DNA of 64,000 nucleotides, from contig NZ_BMFZ01000008.1 in NCBI RefSeq assembly GCF_014639435.1, positions 1 through 64,000 of the forward strand, given 5' to 3'. A model generated the notes under the pieces. The model worked only from the letters and a program-made list of their open reading frames with translations. It did no database searches and was not told the DNA's origin. Shown piece after piece: positions 16,382 to 26,833 of the stretch (position 1 is the first letter of the stretch; each line of letters begins with the position of its first letter). A program made the position numbers and the translations under genes. The stretch comes from Hafnia psychrotolerans (GTDB lineage Bacteria > Pseudomonadota > Gammaproteobacteria > Enterobacterales > Enterobacteriaceae).

Positions 16382-17773
16382 TCACTTACGACGCCACGTT
16401 GTACCTGAAGGGCCATCTTCCAGCACAATTCCCATCTCGTTTAAGCGATCGCGCGCTTTGTCCGCCATGCCCCAGTCTTTGCTGGCACGGGCGTCGTTAC
16501 GCTGTTTGATCAGCGCTTCAACTTCAGCCACTTCGCTGTCGTCATCTGCTTGCGCGCCGGATTGCAGGAACTGTTCAGGGTCTTTCTCCAGCAGGCCCAG
16601 AACACTGCCCAATTTGCGCAGTTCAGCGGCTAACCCATTGGCGGCCTGCATATCTTCCACTTTCAGACGGTTGATATCGCGCGCCATGTCAAACAGAACC
16701 GAATAGGCTTCAGGCGTGTTGAAATCATCGTCCATTGCTTCACGAAAGCGTGCCACAAAGGTTTCACCACCGGCGGGGATAGCCTGCGCATCGGTACCGC
16801 GCAGCGCTGTGTACAGACGCTCAAGCGAGGTCCGCGCCAACTTGAGGTTCTCTTCACTGTAGTTCAGTTGGCTGCGGTAGTGGCCTGACATCAGGAAGTA
16901 GCGCACGCTCTCGGCATCGTAATATTTTAGGACGTCGCGCACGGTAAAGAAGTTATCCAGCGATTTGGACATCTTCTCGCGGTCGATCATCACCATGCCG
17001 GAATGCATCCAGGTATTGACGTAAGGGCCGTCATGGGCACAACTCGACTGAGCGATTTCATTTTCGTGATGCGGGAACATCAGATCAGAACCGCCACCAT
17101 GAAGATCAAAATGTTCGCCAAGCTGCTTGCAGTTCATGGCTGAACATTCGATATGCCAGCCTGGACGCCCTTCGCCCCAAGGCGAGGTCCAGCTTGGTTC
17201 TCCTGGCTTGGACATTTTCCATAACACGAAGTCCATCGGGTTACGTTTTACATCGGCGGCCACTTCAACGCGCGCACCGGCCTGTAACTGATCCAGATCC
17301 TGGCGTGACAGTAGGCCGTAGTCCGGATCGCTTTCGACCCAGAACATCACGTCACCGTTGGAGGCGACGTAGGCATGATCGCGGTCGATCAGCTTTTGCA
17401 CAATCTCGATGATTTCATGAATGTGGCCGGTAGCGCGGGGTTCGGCATCAGGAGGCAAGATCCCCAGCGCAGCAAAATCAATGTGCATTTCAGCGATCAT
17501 ACGATCAGTCAGCGCAGTAAAATCTTCGCCGTTCTCTGCCGCACGTTTAATGATTTTGTCGTCAATATCGGTGATATTACGCACATATTTCAGATCATAG
17601 CCCAGGTAACGCAGATAGCGTGATACCACGTCAAATGACACAAATGTGCGTCCATGTCCAATGTGACACAGGTCATAAACGGTGATCCCACACACGTACA
17701 TACCGACTTTACCGGCATGAATTGGCTTGAATTCCTCTTTTTGGCGACTTAGGGTATTAAAAATCTTCAGCAT
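16382..17773 (-). CDS. cysS: Cysteinyl-tRNA synthetase
   Basis: This class I aminoacyl-tRNA synthetase of 463 residues charges tRNA-Cys. The HIGH motif appears as HIGHGRT (near residue 37) and the KMSKS loop as [10 protein letters not shown]. The zinc ligands are seen in YVCGITVYD near residue 28 and in the [12 protein letters not shown] and FPHHENE region. The C-terminal anticodon-binding part is intact. Length and sequence match E. coli CysS. It is divergent from ppiB, as in E. coli. Confidence 0.98.
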   Translation of the reverse strand: MLKIFNTLSRQKEEFKPIHAGKVGMYVCGITVYDLCHIGHGRTFVSFDVVSRYLRYLGYDLKYVRNITDIDDKIIKRAAENGEDFTALTDRMIAEMHIDFAALGILPPDAEPRATGHIHEIIEIVQKLIDRDHAYVASNGDVMFWVESDPDYGLLSRQDLDQLQAGARVEVAADVKRNPMDFVLWKMSKPGEPSWTSPWGEGRPGWHIECSAMNCKQLGEHFDLHGGGSDLMFPHHENEIAQSSCAHDGPYVNTWMHSGMVMIDREKMSKSLDNFFTVRDVLKYYDAESVRYFLMSGHYRSQLNYSEENLKLARTSLERLYTALRGTDAQAIPAGGETFVARFREAMDDDFNTPEAYSVLFDMARDINRLKVEDMQAANGLAAELRKLGSVLGLLEKDPEQFLQSGAQADDDSEVAEVEALIKQRNDARASKDWGMADKARDRLNEMGIVLEDGPSGTTWRRK

Positions 17774-17967
17774 CAGGCTATTCCGTGTTGGGCATTGAAA
17801 ACGTCAATGACGCTCATAATATAACGAAAACGCATCTACCGAAACGGCATAAGCCGCTCAGTGTCCGAAACAGGCTGCTGACGCCTGCTTTTGAGTTATG
17901 GTATAAGAAAAGGCTATAGTAGCGGCTCACACTGAGAGCACACATCAACATAAGCAGGATGATTATT

Positions 17968-18462
17968 ATGGTCACTTTACACACCAACCACGGCGACATC
18001 GTTATTAAAACTTTCGCGGACAAGGCACCGGTCACCGTCGAAAACTTCCTGAACTATTGCCGTAAGGGTTTCTACGACAACACCATTTTTCACCGTGTCA
18101 TTAACGGTTTTATGATTCAGGGTGGCGGTTTTGAGCCAGGCATGAATCAGAAAAATACTGACGCACAAATCAAAAACGAAGCCAATAACGGTCTAAAAAA
18201 CAACAAAGGCACGTTGGCGATGGCCCGTACCAATGACCCGCATTCTGCTACCGCACAGTTTTTCATCAACGTCAGCGACAACGATTTTCTTAACCACACC
18301 GGTGAAAATGAGCAAGGCTGGGGTTATTGCGTGTTTGCAGAAGTCACCGAGGGTCTGGACGTCGTTGAGAAAATCAAAGCTGTGAAAACGGGCCGTAGCG
18401 GTATGCACCAAGACGTTCCAAAAGAAGATGTTGTGATCCAAAGCGTTACTGTCAGCGAATAA
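17968..18462 (+). CDS. ppiB: Cytoplasmic peptidyl-prolyl isomerase B (cyclophilin)
   Basis: This 164-residue cyclophilin catalyses proline cis-trans isomerisation in the cytoplasm. The start at 17968 ([10 protein letters not shown]) matches E. coli and has AGGATG upstream; the frame start three codons earlier is less likely. Active-site elements are visible: [15 protein letters not shown] (catalytic Arg), the MAR motif, [10 protein letters not shown] and a C-terminal [10 protein letters not shown] region. There is no signal peptide, which separates it from periplasmic PpiA. It is followed 10 bases later by lpxH. Confidence 0.97.
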   Translation: MVTLHTNHGDIVIKTFADKAPVTVENFLNYCRKGFYDNTIFHRVINGFMIQGGGFEPGMNQKNTDAQIKNEANNGLKNNKGTLAMARTNDPHSATAQFFINVSDNDFLNHTGENEQGWGYCVFAEVTEGLDVVEKIKAVKTGRSGMHQDVPKEDVVIQSVTVSE

Positions 18463-18472
18463 CTGACATTTA

Positions 18473-19195
18473 ATGGCCACATTTTTTATCGCAGATATTC
18501 ATCTTTGCGCACAGGAACCGGCAATTACTGCCGGTTTTCTGCGTTTTTTACGCGAAGATGCGCCGCAGGCTGATGCGCTGTACATCCTTGGGGATCTGTT
18601 TGAGGCCTGGATCGGCGACGACGATCCACAACCATTGCACGGCGACATCGCAGCAGCGCTGAATACCCTCCACCAGCAAGGCGTGCCCTGTTTTTTCATT
18701 CACGGTAACCGCGACTTTCTGGTTGGGCGACGTTTTGCCCGCGACAGCTCGATGCAGATTCTGCCGGAAACCAAATTGCTCCAACTCTATGGCCGACGGT
18801 TGCTGATTTTACACGGCGACACGCTTTGTACTGACGACATCGGTTATCAAAAATTCCGCAAGAAAGTGCGCAATCCGCTGATTCAGAAAATCTTCCTCGC
18901 CCTGCCGCTTAAATGGCGACTGTCCATTGCAGCCAGAATGCGCGCCGACAGTAAAGCGTCTAATCGCGGAAAGTCACTGGACGTCATGGACGTCAATCCG
19001 CAGGCGGTGATCAACGCGATGCAGGAGAATCGCGCCGAATGGATGATTCACGGTCATACCCATCGCCCCGCTATTCACGACGTGCCGCTAAACGGTAAGA
19101 CCGGACACCGCGCAGTACTGGGAGCCTGGCATGAAGAAGGATCGATGATCACCGTCAGCGCCGACGGTATAGAGTTGGTGACCTTTCCGTTCTGA
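18473..19195 (+). CDS. lpxH: UDP-2,3-diacylglucosamine diphosphatase LpxH
   Basis: This 240-residue metallophosphoesterase hydrolyses UDP-2,3-diacylglucosamine to lipid X and UMP in lipid A synthesis, as a peripheral membrane enzyme. All metal-binding blocks are present in order: ADIHLC (8-13), [11 protein letters not shown] (around 41), HGNRDF (around 80), HGDTLC (around 114) and HGHTHRP near residue 197. Length equals the E. coli protein. It is probably co-transcribed with ppiB. Confidence 0.97.
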   Translation: MATFFIADIHLCAQEPAITAGFLRFLREDAPQADALYILGDLFEAWIGDDDPQPLHGDIAAALNTLHQQGVPCFFIHGNRDFLVGRRFARDSSMQILPETKLLQLYGRRLLILHGDTLCTDDIGYQKFRKKVRNPLIQKIFLALPLKWRLSIAARMRADSKASNRGKSLDVMDVNPQAVINAMQENRAEWMIHGHTHRPAIHDVPLNGKTGHRAVLGAWHEEGSMITVSADGIELVTFPF

Positions 19196-19231
19196 TCTTC
19201 ACCCCAAGCCGACTTCCCACACAAACCCTCT

Positions 19232-19247
19232 ACGCAATCGTTTTCCT
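19232..19247. promoter_or_regulatory. PurR operator upstream of purE
   Basis: The 16-mer ACGCAATCGTTTTCCT matches the purine repressor consensus (ACGCAAACGTTTTCNT) at 15 defined positions with a single central change. A TATGAT -10 candidate lies at 19264-19269. It predicts purine repression of purEK, as in E. coli. Confidence 0.85.
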
Positions 19248-19352
19248 CGCTATGTGAGCATGATATGATTTGCGCCCTCTCCGCCAGAAAACCTCGGGGT
19301 AAGTTCTCCGAAAGTCTGGCGACGCTGGTTTAATCACAGGAGCTTTACAGAC

Positions 19353-19862
19353 ATGTCATCCAACGTTACCCCGGCAAAAATCGCCATCGTTATGGGGTCT
19401 AAAAGTGACTGGGCGACCATGCAGTTCGCCGCCGAGGTTCTCACAACGCTGAATATTCCTTTCCATGTCGAAGTTGTTTCCGCTCACCGCACGCCAGATA
19501 AACTGTTCAGTTTTGCCGAACAGGCGTCAGGAAACGGTTTAGATGTGATTATCGCAGGCGCGGGCGGCGCAGCCCATTTACCTGGCATGCTGGCAGCGAA
19601 AACGCTGGTGCCAGTGCTCGGCGTACCGGTACAAAGCGCAGCCCTAAGCGGTGTGGATAGCTTGTATTCTATCGTCCAGATGCCGCGCGGCATTCCAGTC
19701 GGTACGCTGGCTATCGGTAAAGCCGGTGCAGCGAATGCCGCCCTGCTGGCGGCACAGATTCTGGCGCTGCACGACGCAGAGATTGGCAAAAGTCTGGCGG
19801 CGTGGCGCAAGGCGCAAACGGATGAAGTGCTGAATAATCCCGATCCCCGGGAGGAAGCATGA
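19353..19862 (+). CDS. purE: N5-carboxyaminoimidazole ribonucleotide mutase PurE
   Basis: This 169-residue class I PurE converts N5-CAIR to CAIR in de novo purine synthesis. It shows the MGSKSDW phosphate-binding loop at residues 14-20, the SAHRTP motif with the catalytic histidine, and the [11 protein letters not shown] loop. An AGGAG site lies 11 bases upstream. It overlaps purK by 4 bases (ATGA), so the two are translationally coupled. Confidence 0.98.
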   Translation: MSSNVTPAKIAIVMGSKSDWATMQFAAEVLTTLNIPFHVEVVSAHRTPDKLFSFAEQASGNGLDVIIAGAGGAAHLPGMLAAKTLVPVLGVPVQSAALSGVDSLYSIVQMPRGIPVGTLAIGKAGAANAALLAAQILALHDAEIGKSLAAWRKAQTDEVLNNPDPREEA

Positions 19863-20926
19863 AGCCAGTTTGCGTACTCGGTAACGGTCAGTTAGGCAGA
19901 ATGCTGCGTCAGGCCGGAGAACCCTTAGGTATTGCCGTTTATCCGATCGGCCTTGATGCGGAACCTGAGGCGGTGCCTTTTCATCAGAGCGTGATCACCG
20001 CTGAGATTGAGCGCTGGCCAGAAACCGCACTGACACGCGAACTGGCGACGCATAAAGGCTTTGTGAACCGTGATATTTTCCCGCGTTTGGCCGACCGCCT
20101 GACGCAAAAACAGCTGCTCGACCAGCTCGGTCTGGCGACGGCACCGTGGCAATTACTGGCCGATGCCAGCGAGTGGCCGCCGCTCTTCGCTCAGCTCGGC
20201 GACCTGGCGATTGTGAAGCGCCGCGTCGGTGGTTACGATGGCCGTGGCCAGTGGCGCTTGCGTCCCGGCGAAGAAGACACCTTGCCGGAAGAGTGCTACG
20301 GCGAGTGTATCGTTGAACAGGGCATCAATTTTTCTGGCGAAGTATCACTGGTTGGCGCGCGTGGCCACGACGGCCAGACGGTGTTTTATCCGCTGACTCA
20401 CAACCTGCATCAGGACGGTATTCTGCGCACCAGCGTCGCGCTACCCACGCAGGATGCCGCGCTGCAACAGCAGGCCGAAAGTATGTTGTCGACCATCCTC
20501 AATGAGCTGAATTATGTTGGCGTGATGGCGATGGAATGCTTTGTAGTCAGCGAAGGTTTACTGATCAATGAACTGGCACCGCGCGTCCACAACAGCGGGC
20601 ACTGGACACAAAACGGTGCCTCCTACAGCCAGTTCGAGATGCATCTTCGCGCCATCCTCAATCTACCCTTGCCGAAACCGGTGGTCAGTACGCCGTCGGT
20701 AATGGTCAATCTGATCGGAACGGATATCTCAACCAAGTGGCTGAGTCTGCCGCTGGTGAATTTACACTGGTATCAGAAAGAGGTGCGTGAAGGCCGCAAG
20801 GTCGGCCATCTGAATCTGAATGACCCCAGCCCAACGTTACTGAAAGAGACGTTGAACGCTTTAGTCCCTATGCTGCCGCCAGAGTACAAAAGCGGTATCG
20901 AATGGGCGATGAGCAAACTCGTTTAA
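19859..20926 (+). CDS. purK: N5-carboxyaminoimidazole ribonucleotide synthase PurK
   Basis: This 355-residue ATP-grasp enzyme makes N5-CAIR from AIR, ATP and bicarbonate, feeding PurE. It has the N-terminal GNGQLGRML loop, the ATP-grasp [14 protein letters not shown] segment near residue 120, and the metal-binding [13 protein letters not shown] motif. It is the second gene of purEK and is followed by a hairpin terminator. Confidence 0.98.
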   Translation: MKPVCVLGNGQLGRMLRQAGEPLGIAVYPIGLDAEPEAVPFHQSVITAEIERWPETALTRELATHKGFVNRDIFPRLADRLTQKQLLDQLGLATAPWQLLADASEWPPLFAQLGDLAIVKRRVGGYDGRGQWRLRPGEEDTLPEECYGECIVEQGINFSGEVSLVGARGHDGQTVFYPLTHNLHQDGILRTSVALPTQDAALQQQAESMLSTILNELNYVGVMAMECFVVSEGLLINELAPRVHNSGHWTQNGASYSQFEMHLRAILNLPLPKPVVSTPSVMVNLIGTDISTKWLSLPLVNLHWYQKEVREGRKVGHLNLNDPSPTLLKETLNALVPMLPPEYKSGIEWAMSKLV

Positions 20927-20934
20927 TGTGTCCT

Positions 20935-20971
20935 GCGGCCGCCCAATTTGGGCGGCCGCTAACAGCCTTTT
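20935..20971 (+). terminator. purEK terminator
   Basis: A perfect ten-base GC stem (GCGGCCGCCC/GGGCGGCCGC) with loop AATTT starts 8 bases after purK, and five T follow a few bases further on. The remaining bases to 21104 contain no supported gene. Confidence 0.75.
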
Positions 20972-21104
20972 TCTTATTCCAATACACCCACTGTTTGCAA
21001 ATTTACAGCAATACTGACGTCAAATTTTAGGGAAAGTGAAGTGATAGGTTCCCGGTGGAATGCCCAACACTTCGCATGCTTCCTGTATCTCTGGCGCACA
21101 AACA

Positions 21105-23537
21105 TTATCCGTTATATCCCCGGAATAGCGCCCTTCCCCGCAGCAACCGCACCCCCATCCAACCGCCGCACAATGATAGCAGCAGCGCGCTGAACAGCGG
21201 CACCGACCACCACAGGACCAGATTTGGCTCCCACGGGAAATCGAATACCTTACGTTGCAGTATCCACAGTGAAGCTTCGGCACCGACGGCGGCAGCGATA
21301 CCGGCAACCAGCCCCAGTACGGCGAACTCACACCACAGTGTGCTACGTAACAGTTTTTTACTGGCACCCAGCGTACGGTAGACGATCAACTCCTGACGAC
21401 GCTGACGCATTCCCACCTGGATTTGCGCCAACAGCAATAAACCGCCGCACAGCATCACCAGAATCACCATCACTTCCAGCGCACGACTCACCTGCTGCAA
21501 CACCTGTCCGACCTGTTCGAGTATGGTTCCGATGTCGAGCAGACTGAGCGTCGGGAACTGGCGGTTAAGCTGGGTAATCGTTTTTCCGTCACCATGATAA
21601 CGGAAACTGGTCAGCCAGCTTTGCGGCTGGGCATCCAGCGCGCCCGGCGGGAAGATAAAGTAGAAATTGGGTCGCAGGCTGTCCCAGTCCACTTTACGCA
21701 GGCTGGAGATTTTGGCATTGAACTCTTGAGTATCACCGCTGAAGGTCAGCGTATCGCCGATTTTCACGCCAAGCCGCCCTGCCAGCCCGTCGTCTAACGA
21801 GACTTCACCCGCCTGCGGTGGCCCATTGCCCGCCACCAGTGGGTTGTGATCTGGCAATCCCTGCATCCAGGTCAAATTCAGCTCACGGTTGACGGCCTCA
21901 CCGGCCGCGTCATCCGGTTTGATGATGTCGGTCGCATTTTGCTGGTTTATCTTGGTCAGTCTGACACGAACAATCGGGTAGAAGGTTTCCGGCTCAGTCT
22001 GATGCTGGCGCAGGAAGTCGGTCACCGGTGGCACCTGATCTTTGGTGATGTTCAGCAGGAAGTAGTTTGGGCTGTCCGGCGGCAACTGCTGCTCCCAGCG
22101 GTCGAGCAGATCGACACGCAGCACCAGCAACAAAGCGAGCAGCATAAATGACATGGAGAACGCCGCCAGTTGGCTGAGTGTCACCCATGGTTGGCGCACC
22201 AGACGGTTGATCGCCAGACGCAGCGGTAGCTTGCCAATGGTGACTCGCCGCAGCAGCAACAGACTGCCCCAGCCAATAGCACCGAGCAGCAGCGACAGCA
22301 CGACCACACCGACCAGCAGTGACCACAGCAGCGTACTCCCGCCGACCAACGCCGCCAGCAGCCCCACCACAATCACCAGCATCACAGGAATAAACCAGCG
22401 CAGCGGCCAGACATTAGCCACCACGTCCTTACGCAAAACCCGCAGTGGCTGGGTGGCCAACAGCTGTTTGTAAGGCCGCGCCCCTACCAGCAGTGAAATC
22501 ACCACCAGCGAACCCATCGACCAGACCCACGGCCAAATACCCGACGGTGGCAAGACCGCAGGTAACACTGGTACCAGCATTTTCATCAATAAGGCTTCAA
22601 ACAGCAGCCCAATGATACTGCCACACACCGCCGCCAGCAGCAGCACAGATAACCACTGGCCGATGATCAGCCTTTGCAGCGCTTTTTTACCGGCACCGAG
22701 GGTTTTGAGTACCGCCACTAAGTCGTAGCGGCTGCGGCAGTAATGCCCCATAGCGACGGCGACAGCGGCGATTGACAGCATCAGTGTCAGCAATGCGGAC
22801 AGCAACAAGAACTGTTGAGAACGTTGCAGAGATTTGCCCAGCGCCCCTTCCGAATCATCCATGCCGTACCAGCGTTGGTCAGGTCTCAGCAGCCCTTTAA
22901 TGGCATCGCCGTAAGCTTTAATGTTTTCCGGTGTTCCGGCAAACATATAACGGTAAGTGACGCGACTACCGGGCTGGATCGCGCCAGTTTTTGGCACGTC
23001 AACCAGGTTCATAATCACACGCGGCGCGGTTTGGAACGGGTTAAAACCCGAGTCCGGCTCTTGAATAATTTCACCGGCAATTTTCAGCGTGGCATCACCG
23101 ATCTCAAGATTGTCACCCACTTTGACGTTCAGCAGCGCCATTAAGCGTGGCGCGGCCAGCACCGTGCCGGGCTCAGGCTTAACGCCCGGCGGCTGGGTTT
23201 GCAAGTTACCATACAGCGGATAAACCAGATCCGTGGCTTTCACATCCGCCAACTGCGGGGTGTCTCCGGCAAAGGTCATGGTCATAAAGCTCAACTGGCG
23301 GCTGACTTTCAACCCCTGAGCCCCGGCGTCCTGCAGCCAGGCATCAGTGATCGGGCGGGCGGAGCGCAGCACACGGTCGGCGGCAATAAAGTCGCGGCTT
23401 TGCTGACTTAGCCCTTTTTCCATCCGATCACTGATGCTACCAAGTGCCAGAACGCATGACACTGCCAGCGTCAGCGCCAACCAGACAATCAGCAGTGACG
23501 GTTGTCGCCACTCACGCCAGAACCAGCGCCAGATCAT
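21105..23537 (-). CDS. ybbP: FtsX-like ABC permease YbbP
   Basis: This 810-residue inner-membrane permease of the MacB/FtsX-type superfamily starts at the ATG at 23537 (MIWRWFWREW) with a GGGAGGAAGC site; the longer frame adds four codons. It has an N-terminal helix, a large periplasmic domain, then clusters of helices at roughly 255-330, 400-480 and 690-800, giving ten predicted spans as in the YbbP family. Its start overlaps the ybbA stop (ATGA), so it forms a transporter-like complex with YbbA. The substrate is unknown; the family is thought to act in lipid or protein release at the envelope. Confidence 0.93.
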   Translation of the reverse strand: MIWRWFWREWRQPSLLIVWLALTLAVSCVLALGSISDRMEKGLSQQSRDFIAADRVLRSARPITDAWLQDAGAQGLKVSRQLSFMTMTFAGDTPQLADVKATDLVYPLYGNLQTQPPGVKPEPGTVLAAPRLMALLNVKVGDNLEIGDATLKIAGEIIQEPDSGFNPFQTAPRVIMNLVDVPKTGAIQPGSRVTYRYMFAGTPENIKAYGDAIKGLLRPDQRWYGMDDSEGALGKSLQRSQQFLLLSALLTLMLSIAAVAVAMGHYCRSRYDLVAVLKTLGAGKKALQRLIIGQWLSVLLLAAVCGSIIGLLFEALLMKMLVPVLPAVLPPSGIWPWVWSMGSLVVISLLVGARPYKQLLATQPLRVLRKDVVANVWPLRWFIPVMLVIVVGLLAALVGGSTLLWSLLVGVVVLSLLLGAIGWGSLLLLRRVTIGKLPLRLAINRLVRQPWVTLSQLAAFSMSFMLLALLLVLRVDLLDRWEQQLPPDSPNYFLLNITKDQVPPVTDFLRQHQTEPETFYPIVRVRLTKINQQNATDIIKPDDAAGEAVNRELNLTWMQGLPDHNPLVAGNGPPQAGEVSLDDGLAGRLGVKIGDTLTFSGDTQEFNAKISSLRKVDWDSLRPNFYFIFPPGALDAQPQSWLTSFRYHGDGKTITQLNRQFPTLSLLDIGTILEQVGQVLQQVSRALEVMVILVMLCGGLLLLAQIQVGMRQRRQELIVYRTLGASKKLLRSTLWCEFAVLGLVAGIAAAVGAEASLWILQRKVFDFPWEPNLVLWWSVPLFSALLLSLCGGWMGVRLLRGRALFRGYNG

Positions 23538-24220
23538 GCTTCCTCCCATAATTTTCCATCACGCAGACGCAGGCGACGCTGACAGAGAGCCGCCAGTTGT
23601 TCATCATGGGTGACCAAAATCAGCGTAGTGCCAGCGTCCCGGTTGAGCGAGAAAAGCAGATCAACGATGCGCTCACCGGTGGTGCGGTCCAAATTACCCG
23701 TCGGTTCATCGGCGAACAGCAATTTGGGTTTGCCAATGAATGCACGGGCCAGCGCGACACGCTGCTGTTCACCGCCTGAGAGCTGCGCAGGCAGATGATG
23801 CTGACGTTCGCCCAACCCCAGCTGTTGCAGCAACTGCACGGCCTGCGCGCGGCTGCTGGCGTCAGATTCGCCACGCAGCAGAGCAGGAAGCTGGACGTTT
23901 TCCAGCGCGTTCAGCGTCGGCACCAGCATAAAGGATTGAAAGACAAAACCGACGTTTCTGGCTCGCAGCGCGGCGCGCCCTTCTTCGTCCATGTTGGTCA
24001 GCGACTGTCCCAGCAGTTTTACATCGCCTCCGGTACCGTCATCAAGACCAGCGAGGATCCCAAGCAGCGTTGATTTACCCGAACCGGACTCGCCAATCAG
24101 CGCGATAGTTTGCGCCGGTTTGACAACCAGCTCCACACCGGAGAGGATAGTTAGCTGACTTTCACCCTGGCCGACGTATTTACTAAGATGATGAACTTCA
24201 AGAACGTTTCCCGCTGGCAT
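23534..24220 (-). CDS. ybbA: ABC transporter ATP-binding protein YbbA
   Basis: This 228-residue LolD/MacB-type ATPase is the energising partner of YbbP. It shows Walker A GESGSGKST, the Q-loop FVFQSFMLVP, signature LSGGEQQ, Walker B LLFADEP and the switch histidine in LVTHDEQ. It closely follows E. coli YbbA. Its first 33 bases overlap the divergent tesA coding start, an arrangement also found in E. coli. Confidence 0.96.
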   Translation of the reverse strand: MPAGNVLEVHHLSKYVGQGESQLTILSGVELVVKPAQTIALIGESGSGKSTLLGILAGLDDGTGGDVKLLGQSLTNMDEEGRAALRARNVGFVFQSFMLVPTLNALENVQLPALLRGESDASSRAQAVQLLQQLGLGERQHHLPAQLSGGEQQRVALARAFIGKPKLLFADEPTGNLDRTTGERIVDLLFSLNRDAGTTLILVTHDEQLAALCQRRLRLRDGKLWEEA

Positions 24221-24862
24221 CTTCCTTTCCTTTTACTTGTATCAATGCTGGTCACTACGGCAGCGAGTTTCCGGGCCGCTGCGGCTGAGAACTTGCTGAT
24301 TATAGGTGATAGTCTAAGCGCGGTTTACCGCCTGCCTATCGACAGTTCATGGCCATCTCTGCTCAATAAAAAGTGGCAGGATGAGAAGGGTAAGCCGAGC
24401 ATTGTTAATGCCAGCATCAGCGGTGATACCGCCGAACAGGGGCTGACACGGCTACCAGCGCTGCTGAAACAGCATCATCCGCGCTGGGTGTTAATTGAAC
24501 TCGGGGCCAACGACGGTTTGCGCGGTTTTGCGCCATCGGGCATTTCTCAGACGCTGACCCAGATAATAAAATTAGTGAAACAGGCTGACGCTCAACCTTT
24601 GCTAATGCAAATCCGCCTGCCTCCGAACTATGGCCGCCGTTATACTGAAGCGTTTTATGCGATTTACCCTGCGCTGGCAAAGCAAAACAATATTCCGCTG
24701 GTGCCCTTCTTTATGGAGCAGGTTGCGCTGAAACCGGAATGGATGCAGGACGACGGTTTACATCCCGCCCAGGCCGCCCAGTCATTTATCGCCGACTGGA
24801 TGGCGGACAAACTGGCACCGTTAGTCAAACCGGACCAAACTCTAAGTAAACCACAGTCCTGA
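24188..24862 (+). CDS. tesA: Periplasmic acyl-CoA thioesterase I/protease I/lysophospholipase L1
   Basis: This 224-residue SGNH hydrolase is exported by an N-terminal signal ending near RAAAA. Block I reads GDSLSAVYR, with nucleophile Ser42. E. coli has Gly where this protein has Val46. Block II Gly and block III GAND are present, and the catalytic Asp-His pair is in DDGLHP near the C-terminus. It hydrolyses acyl thioesters and lysophospholipids. The start lies inside the 5' end of the divergent ybbA gene. The Val for Gly change beside the active site may alter specificity. Confidence 0.95.
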   Translation: MMNFKNVSRWHLPFLLLVSMLVTTAASFRAAAAENLLIIGDSLSAVYRLPIDSSWPSLLNKKWQDEKGKPSIVNASISGDTAEQGLTRLPALLKQHHPRWVLIELGANDGLRGFAPSGISQTLTQIIKLVKQADAQPLLMQIRLPPNYGRRYTEAFYAIYPALAKQNNIPLVPFFMEQVALKPEWMQDDGLHPAQAAQSFIADWMADKLAPLVKPDQTLSKPQS

Positions 24863-24890
24863 AAAATAGGGGCTTCTGACAGGTAAAGTT

Positions 24891-25667
24891 ATGCAAAAAG
24901 CAGTATTGATCACCGGCTGCTCCAGCGGTATTGGCTTGGTCGCCGCACAGGATTTACGTAACCGGGGTTACCGCGTCCTGGCTGCCTGCCGTAAAATGCA
25001 GGATATTGAAAACCTGCGTCAGTTGGGCTTTGAAACCATTGAGCTGGATCTGGATGACAAACAGAGCGTAGCCCGCGCCGCAGCTGAAGTGTTGACACTG
25101 ACTGGCAACCGCCTTTACGGTCTGTTCAACAATGCCGGTTACGGTGTTTACGGCCCGCTGCATACGGTCAGCCGTGAACAATTCGAGCAACAATTTTCCA
25201 GCAACTTATTCGGCACCCACCAGCTAACACAGTTGCTTTTACCGGCCATGCTGGCGCACGGCGAAGGCCGCATTATTCAAACCAGCTCGGTGATGGGACT
25301 GGTCAGCACGCCGGGCCGAGGCGCTTATGCCGCCAGCAAGTATGCACTGGAGGCCTGGTCTGACACGCTGCGCATGGAGCTGCACGGCACCGGCATTCAG
25401 GTCAGCCTGATTGAACCAGGGCCGCTAAGCAGTAATTTCACCCAAAACGTGAATCAGTCACAAGCCGATAAACCGGTTAACAATCCCGGTATTGCCCAGC
25501 GTTTTACCCTCAAACCAGAGGCAGTATTGCCAAAATTGCACCATGCTTTAGAAAGTCGACAAGCCCGTCTGCGCTATCCCGTCACCTTGGTCGCTCACGC
25601 ATTGTCGATACTTAAACGCCTGTTGCCCGGCCGCCTGCTAGATAAATTGCTGCGTGGTAATAGTTAA
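24891..25667 (+). CDS. ybbO: Short-chain dehydrogenase/reductase YbbO
   Basis: This 258-residue classical SDR has TGCSSGIG for NADP binding at residues 8-15, NNAGYG, the catalytic Ser in QTSSVMG and the YAASK Tyr-Lys pair near residue 151. E. coli YbbO is reported as an NADP-dependent aldehyde reductase. It follows tesA by 28 bases, the conserved order. A basic, hydrophobic C-terminus is typical of the family. Confidence 0.93.
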   Translation: MQKAVLITGCSSGIGLVAAQDLRNRGYRVLAACRKMQDIENLRQLGFETIELDLDDKQSVARAAAEVLTLTGNRLYGLFNNAGYGVYGPLHTVSREQFEQQFSSNLFGTHQLTQLLLPAMLAHGEGRIIQTSSVMGLVSTPGRGAYAASKYALEAWSDTLRMELHGTGIQVSLIEPGPLSSNFTQNVNQSQADKPVNNPGIAQRFTLKPEAVLPKLHHALESRQARLRYPVTLVAHALSILKRLLPGRLLDKLLRGNS

Positions 25668-25760
25668 CGCCACGGTTTCTGGGGGTTGAAGCGACAAAAG
25701 CTGCCCCCATTTAAACCTATATACTCATACCGTTGCGTCAGAAATAAGAGAACCTAATTC

Positions 25761-26618
25761 ATGCTTGCACAACCTTCAATTATCAATATCAACGAAACCA
25801 ACCTGCACCAGACGCTGGAACAATCCATGTCGCTGCCGGTGATGTTCTATTTCTGGTCTGAGCGCAGCCAGCACTGCCTGGAACTCGGGCCGATCCTCGA
25901 TCGACTGGCGGCTGAATATGCCGGACAGCTGATCCTGGCCAAAGTCGACTGTGATGCAGAACCGGCCATCGCCCAACAATTTGGCCTGCGCTCCATTCCC
26001 GCGGTGTACTTGTTTAAAGACGGCCAGCCGGTGGACGGTTTCCAGGGACCGCAGCCAGAAGAAACGATCCGTGAACTGCTGCATAAAGTCCTGCCGAAAG
26101 AAGAAGAACTGAAAGTCGCTCAGGCGCAGGAATTGATTGAAGCCGGCGATCTCACCGCCGCTCTGCCGCTGCTGAAAGAGGCATGGCAGTTGAGTCATCA
26201 GCGCAGCGACATCGGCCTAATGCTGGCGGACGTCCAGATTCAACTTAACCGTAGCGAAGATGCAGAAGCGGTGCTGGCAACCATTCCTTTGCAGGATAAA
26301 GACTCCCGCTATCAGGGTCTGGTGGCGCAAATCGAGTTACTGAAACAGGCAGCCGATACTCCGGAGATCCAGCAACTGCAGCAGCAATTACTACAGGAGC
26401 CAGAGAACATCGAACTGGCAGTTAAACTCAGCCTGCAACTCCACGCAGTCGGGCGTAATGAAGAGGCATTGGAACTGCTGATGGTTCCGCTAAAGAAAGA
26501 TCTCGGCGCGGCCAACGGTACAGCCCGCAAAACGCTGATGGATATTCTCGCTGCCCTAGGCACCGGAGATGCGCTGGCAGCTAAATACCGCCGCCAGCTT
26601 TACTCACTGCTATACTGA
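25761..26618 (+). CDS. cnoX: Thioredoxin-fold/TPR chaperedoxin CnoX (YbbN)
   Basis: This 285-residue protein has an N-terminal thioredoxin domain in which the usual CGPC is replaced by SQHC (residues 36-39), so it is not a normal disulfide reductase. TPR-like helices occupy the remainder. In E. coli this protein protects substrates from oxidative aggregation and hands them to GroEL/DnaK. Length and motif order match YbbN. The start at 25761 follows AAGAGAA at a somewhat long spacing. Confidence 0.95.
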   Translation: MLAQPSIININETNLHQTLEQSMSLPVMFYFWSERSQHCLELGPILDRLAAEYAGQLILAKVDCDAEPAIAQQFGLRSIPAVYLFKDGQPVDGFQGPQPEETIRELLHKVLPKEEELKVAQAQELIEAGDLTAALPLLKEAWQLSHQRSDIGLMLADVQIQLNRSEDAEAVLATIPLQDKDSRYQGLVAQIELLKQAADTPEIQQLQQQLLQEPENIELAVKLSLQLHAVGRNEEALELLMVPLKKDLGAANGTARKTLMDILAALGTGDALAAKYRRQLYSLLY

Positions 26619-26833
26619 CTCTCCAGCGGCGGTTCCTCACTGAACCGCCGCGTTGTTTTCTTTCACACCGTATTATTTCCCCTCGCTGAACTATCCTTAA
26701 TCAATACGACTTCGGGTCGAACTGTGCGACAATCCCGCTGAGCAAAGTCTGTCCTTTTGCTTACTGGAATATGTTTTTTCTGCAAAATATGCAGAAAAAC
26801 GCCCAGGACATCGAATTACAGGAGTTCCATATC

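Noticed and set aside
21020-21367. 115-codon minus-strand frame over the end of ybbP
   Set aside because: Mostly an out-of-frame shadow of ybbP; the short extra tail beyond the ybbP stop has no own start signal.
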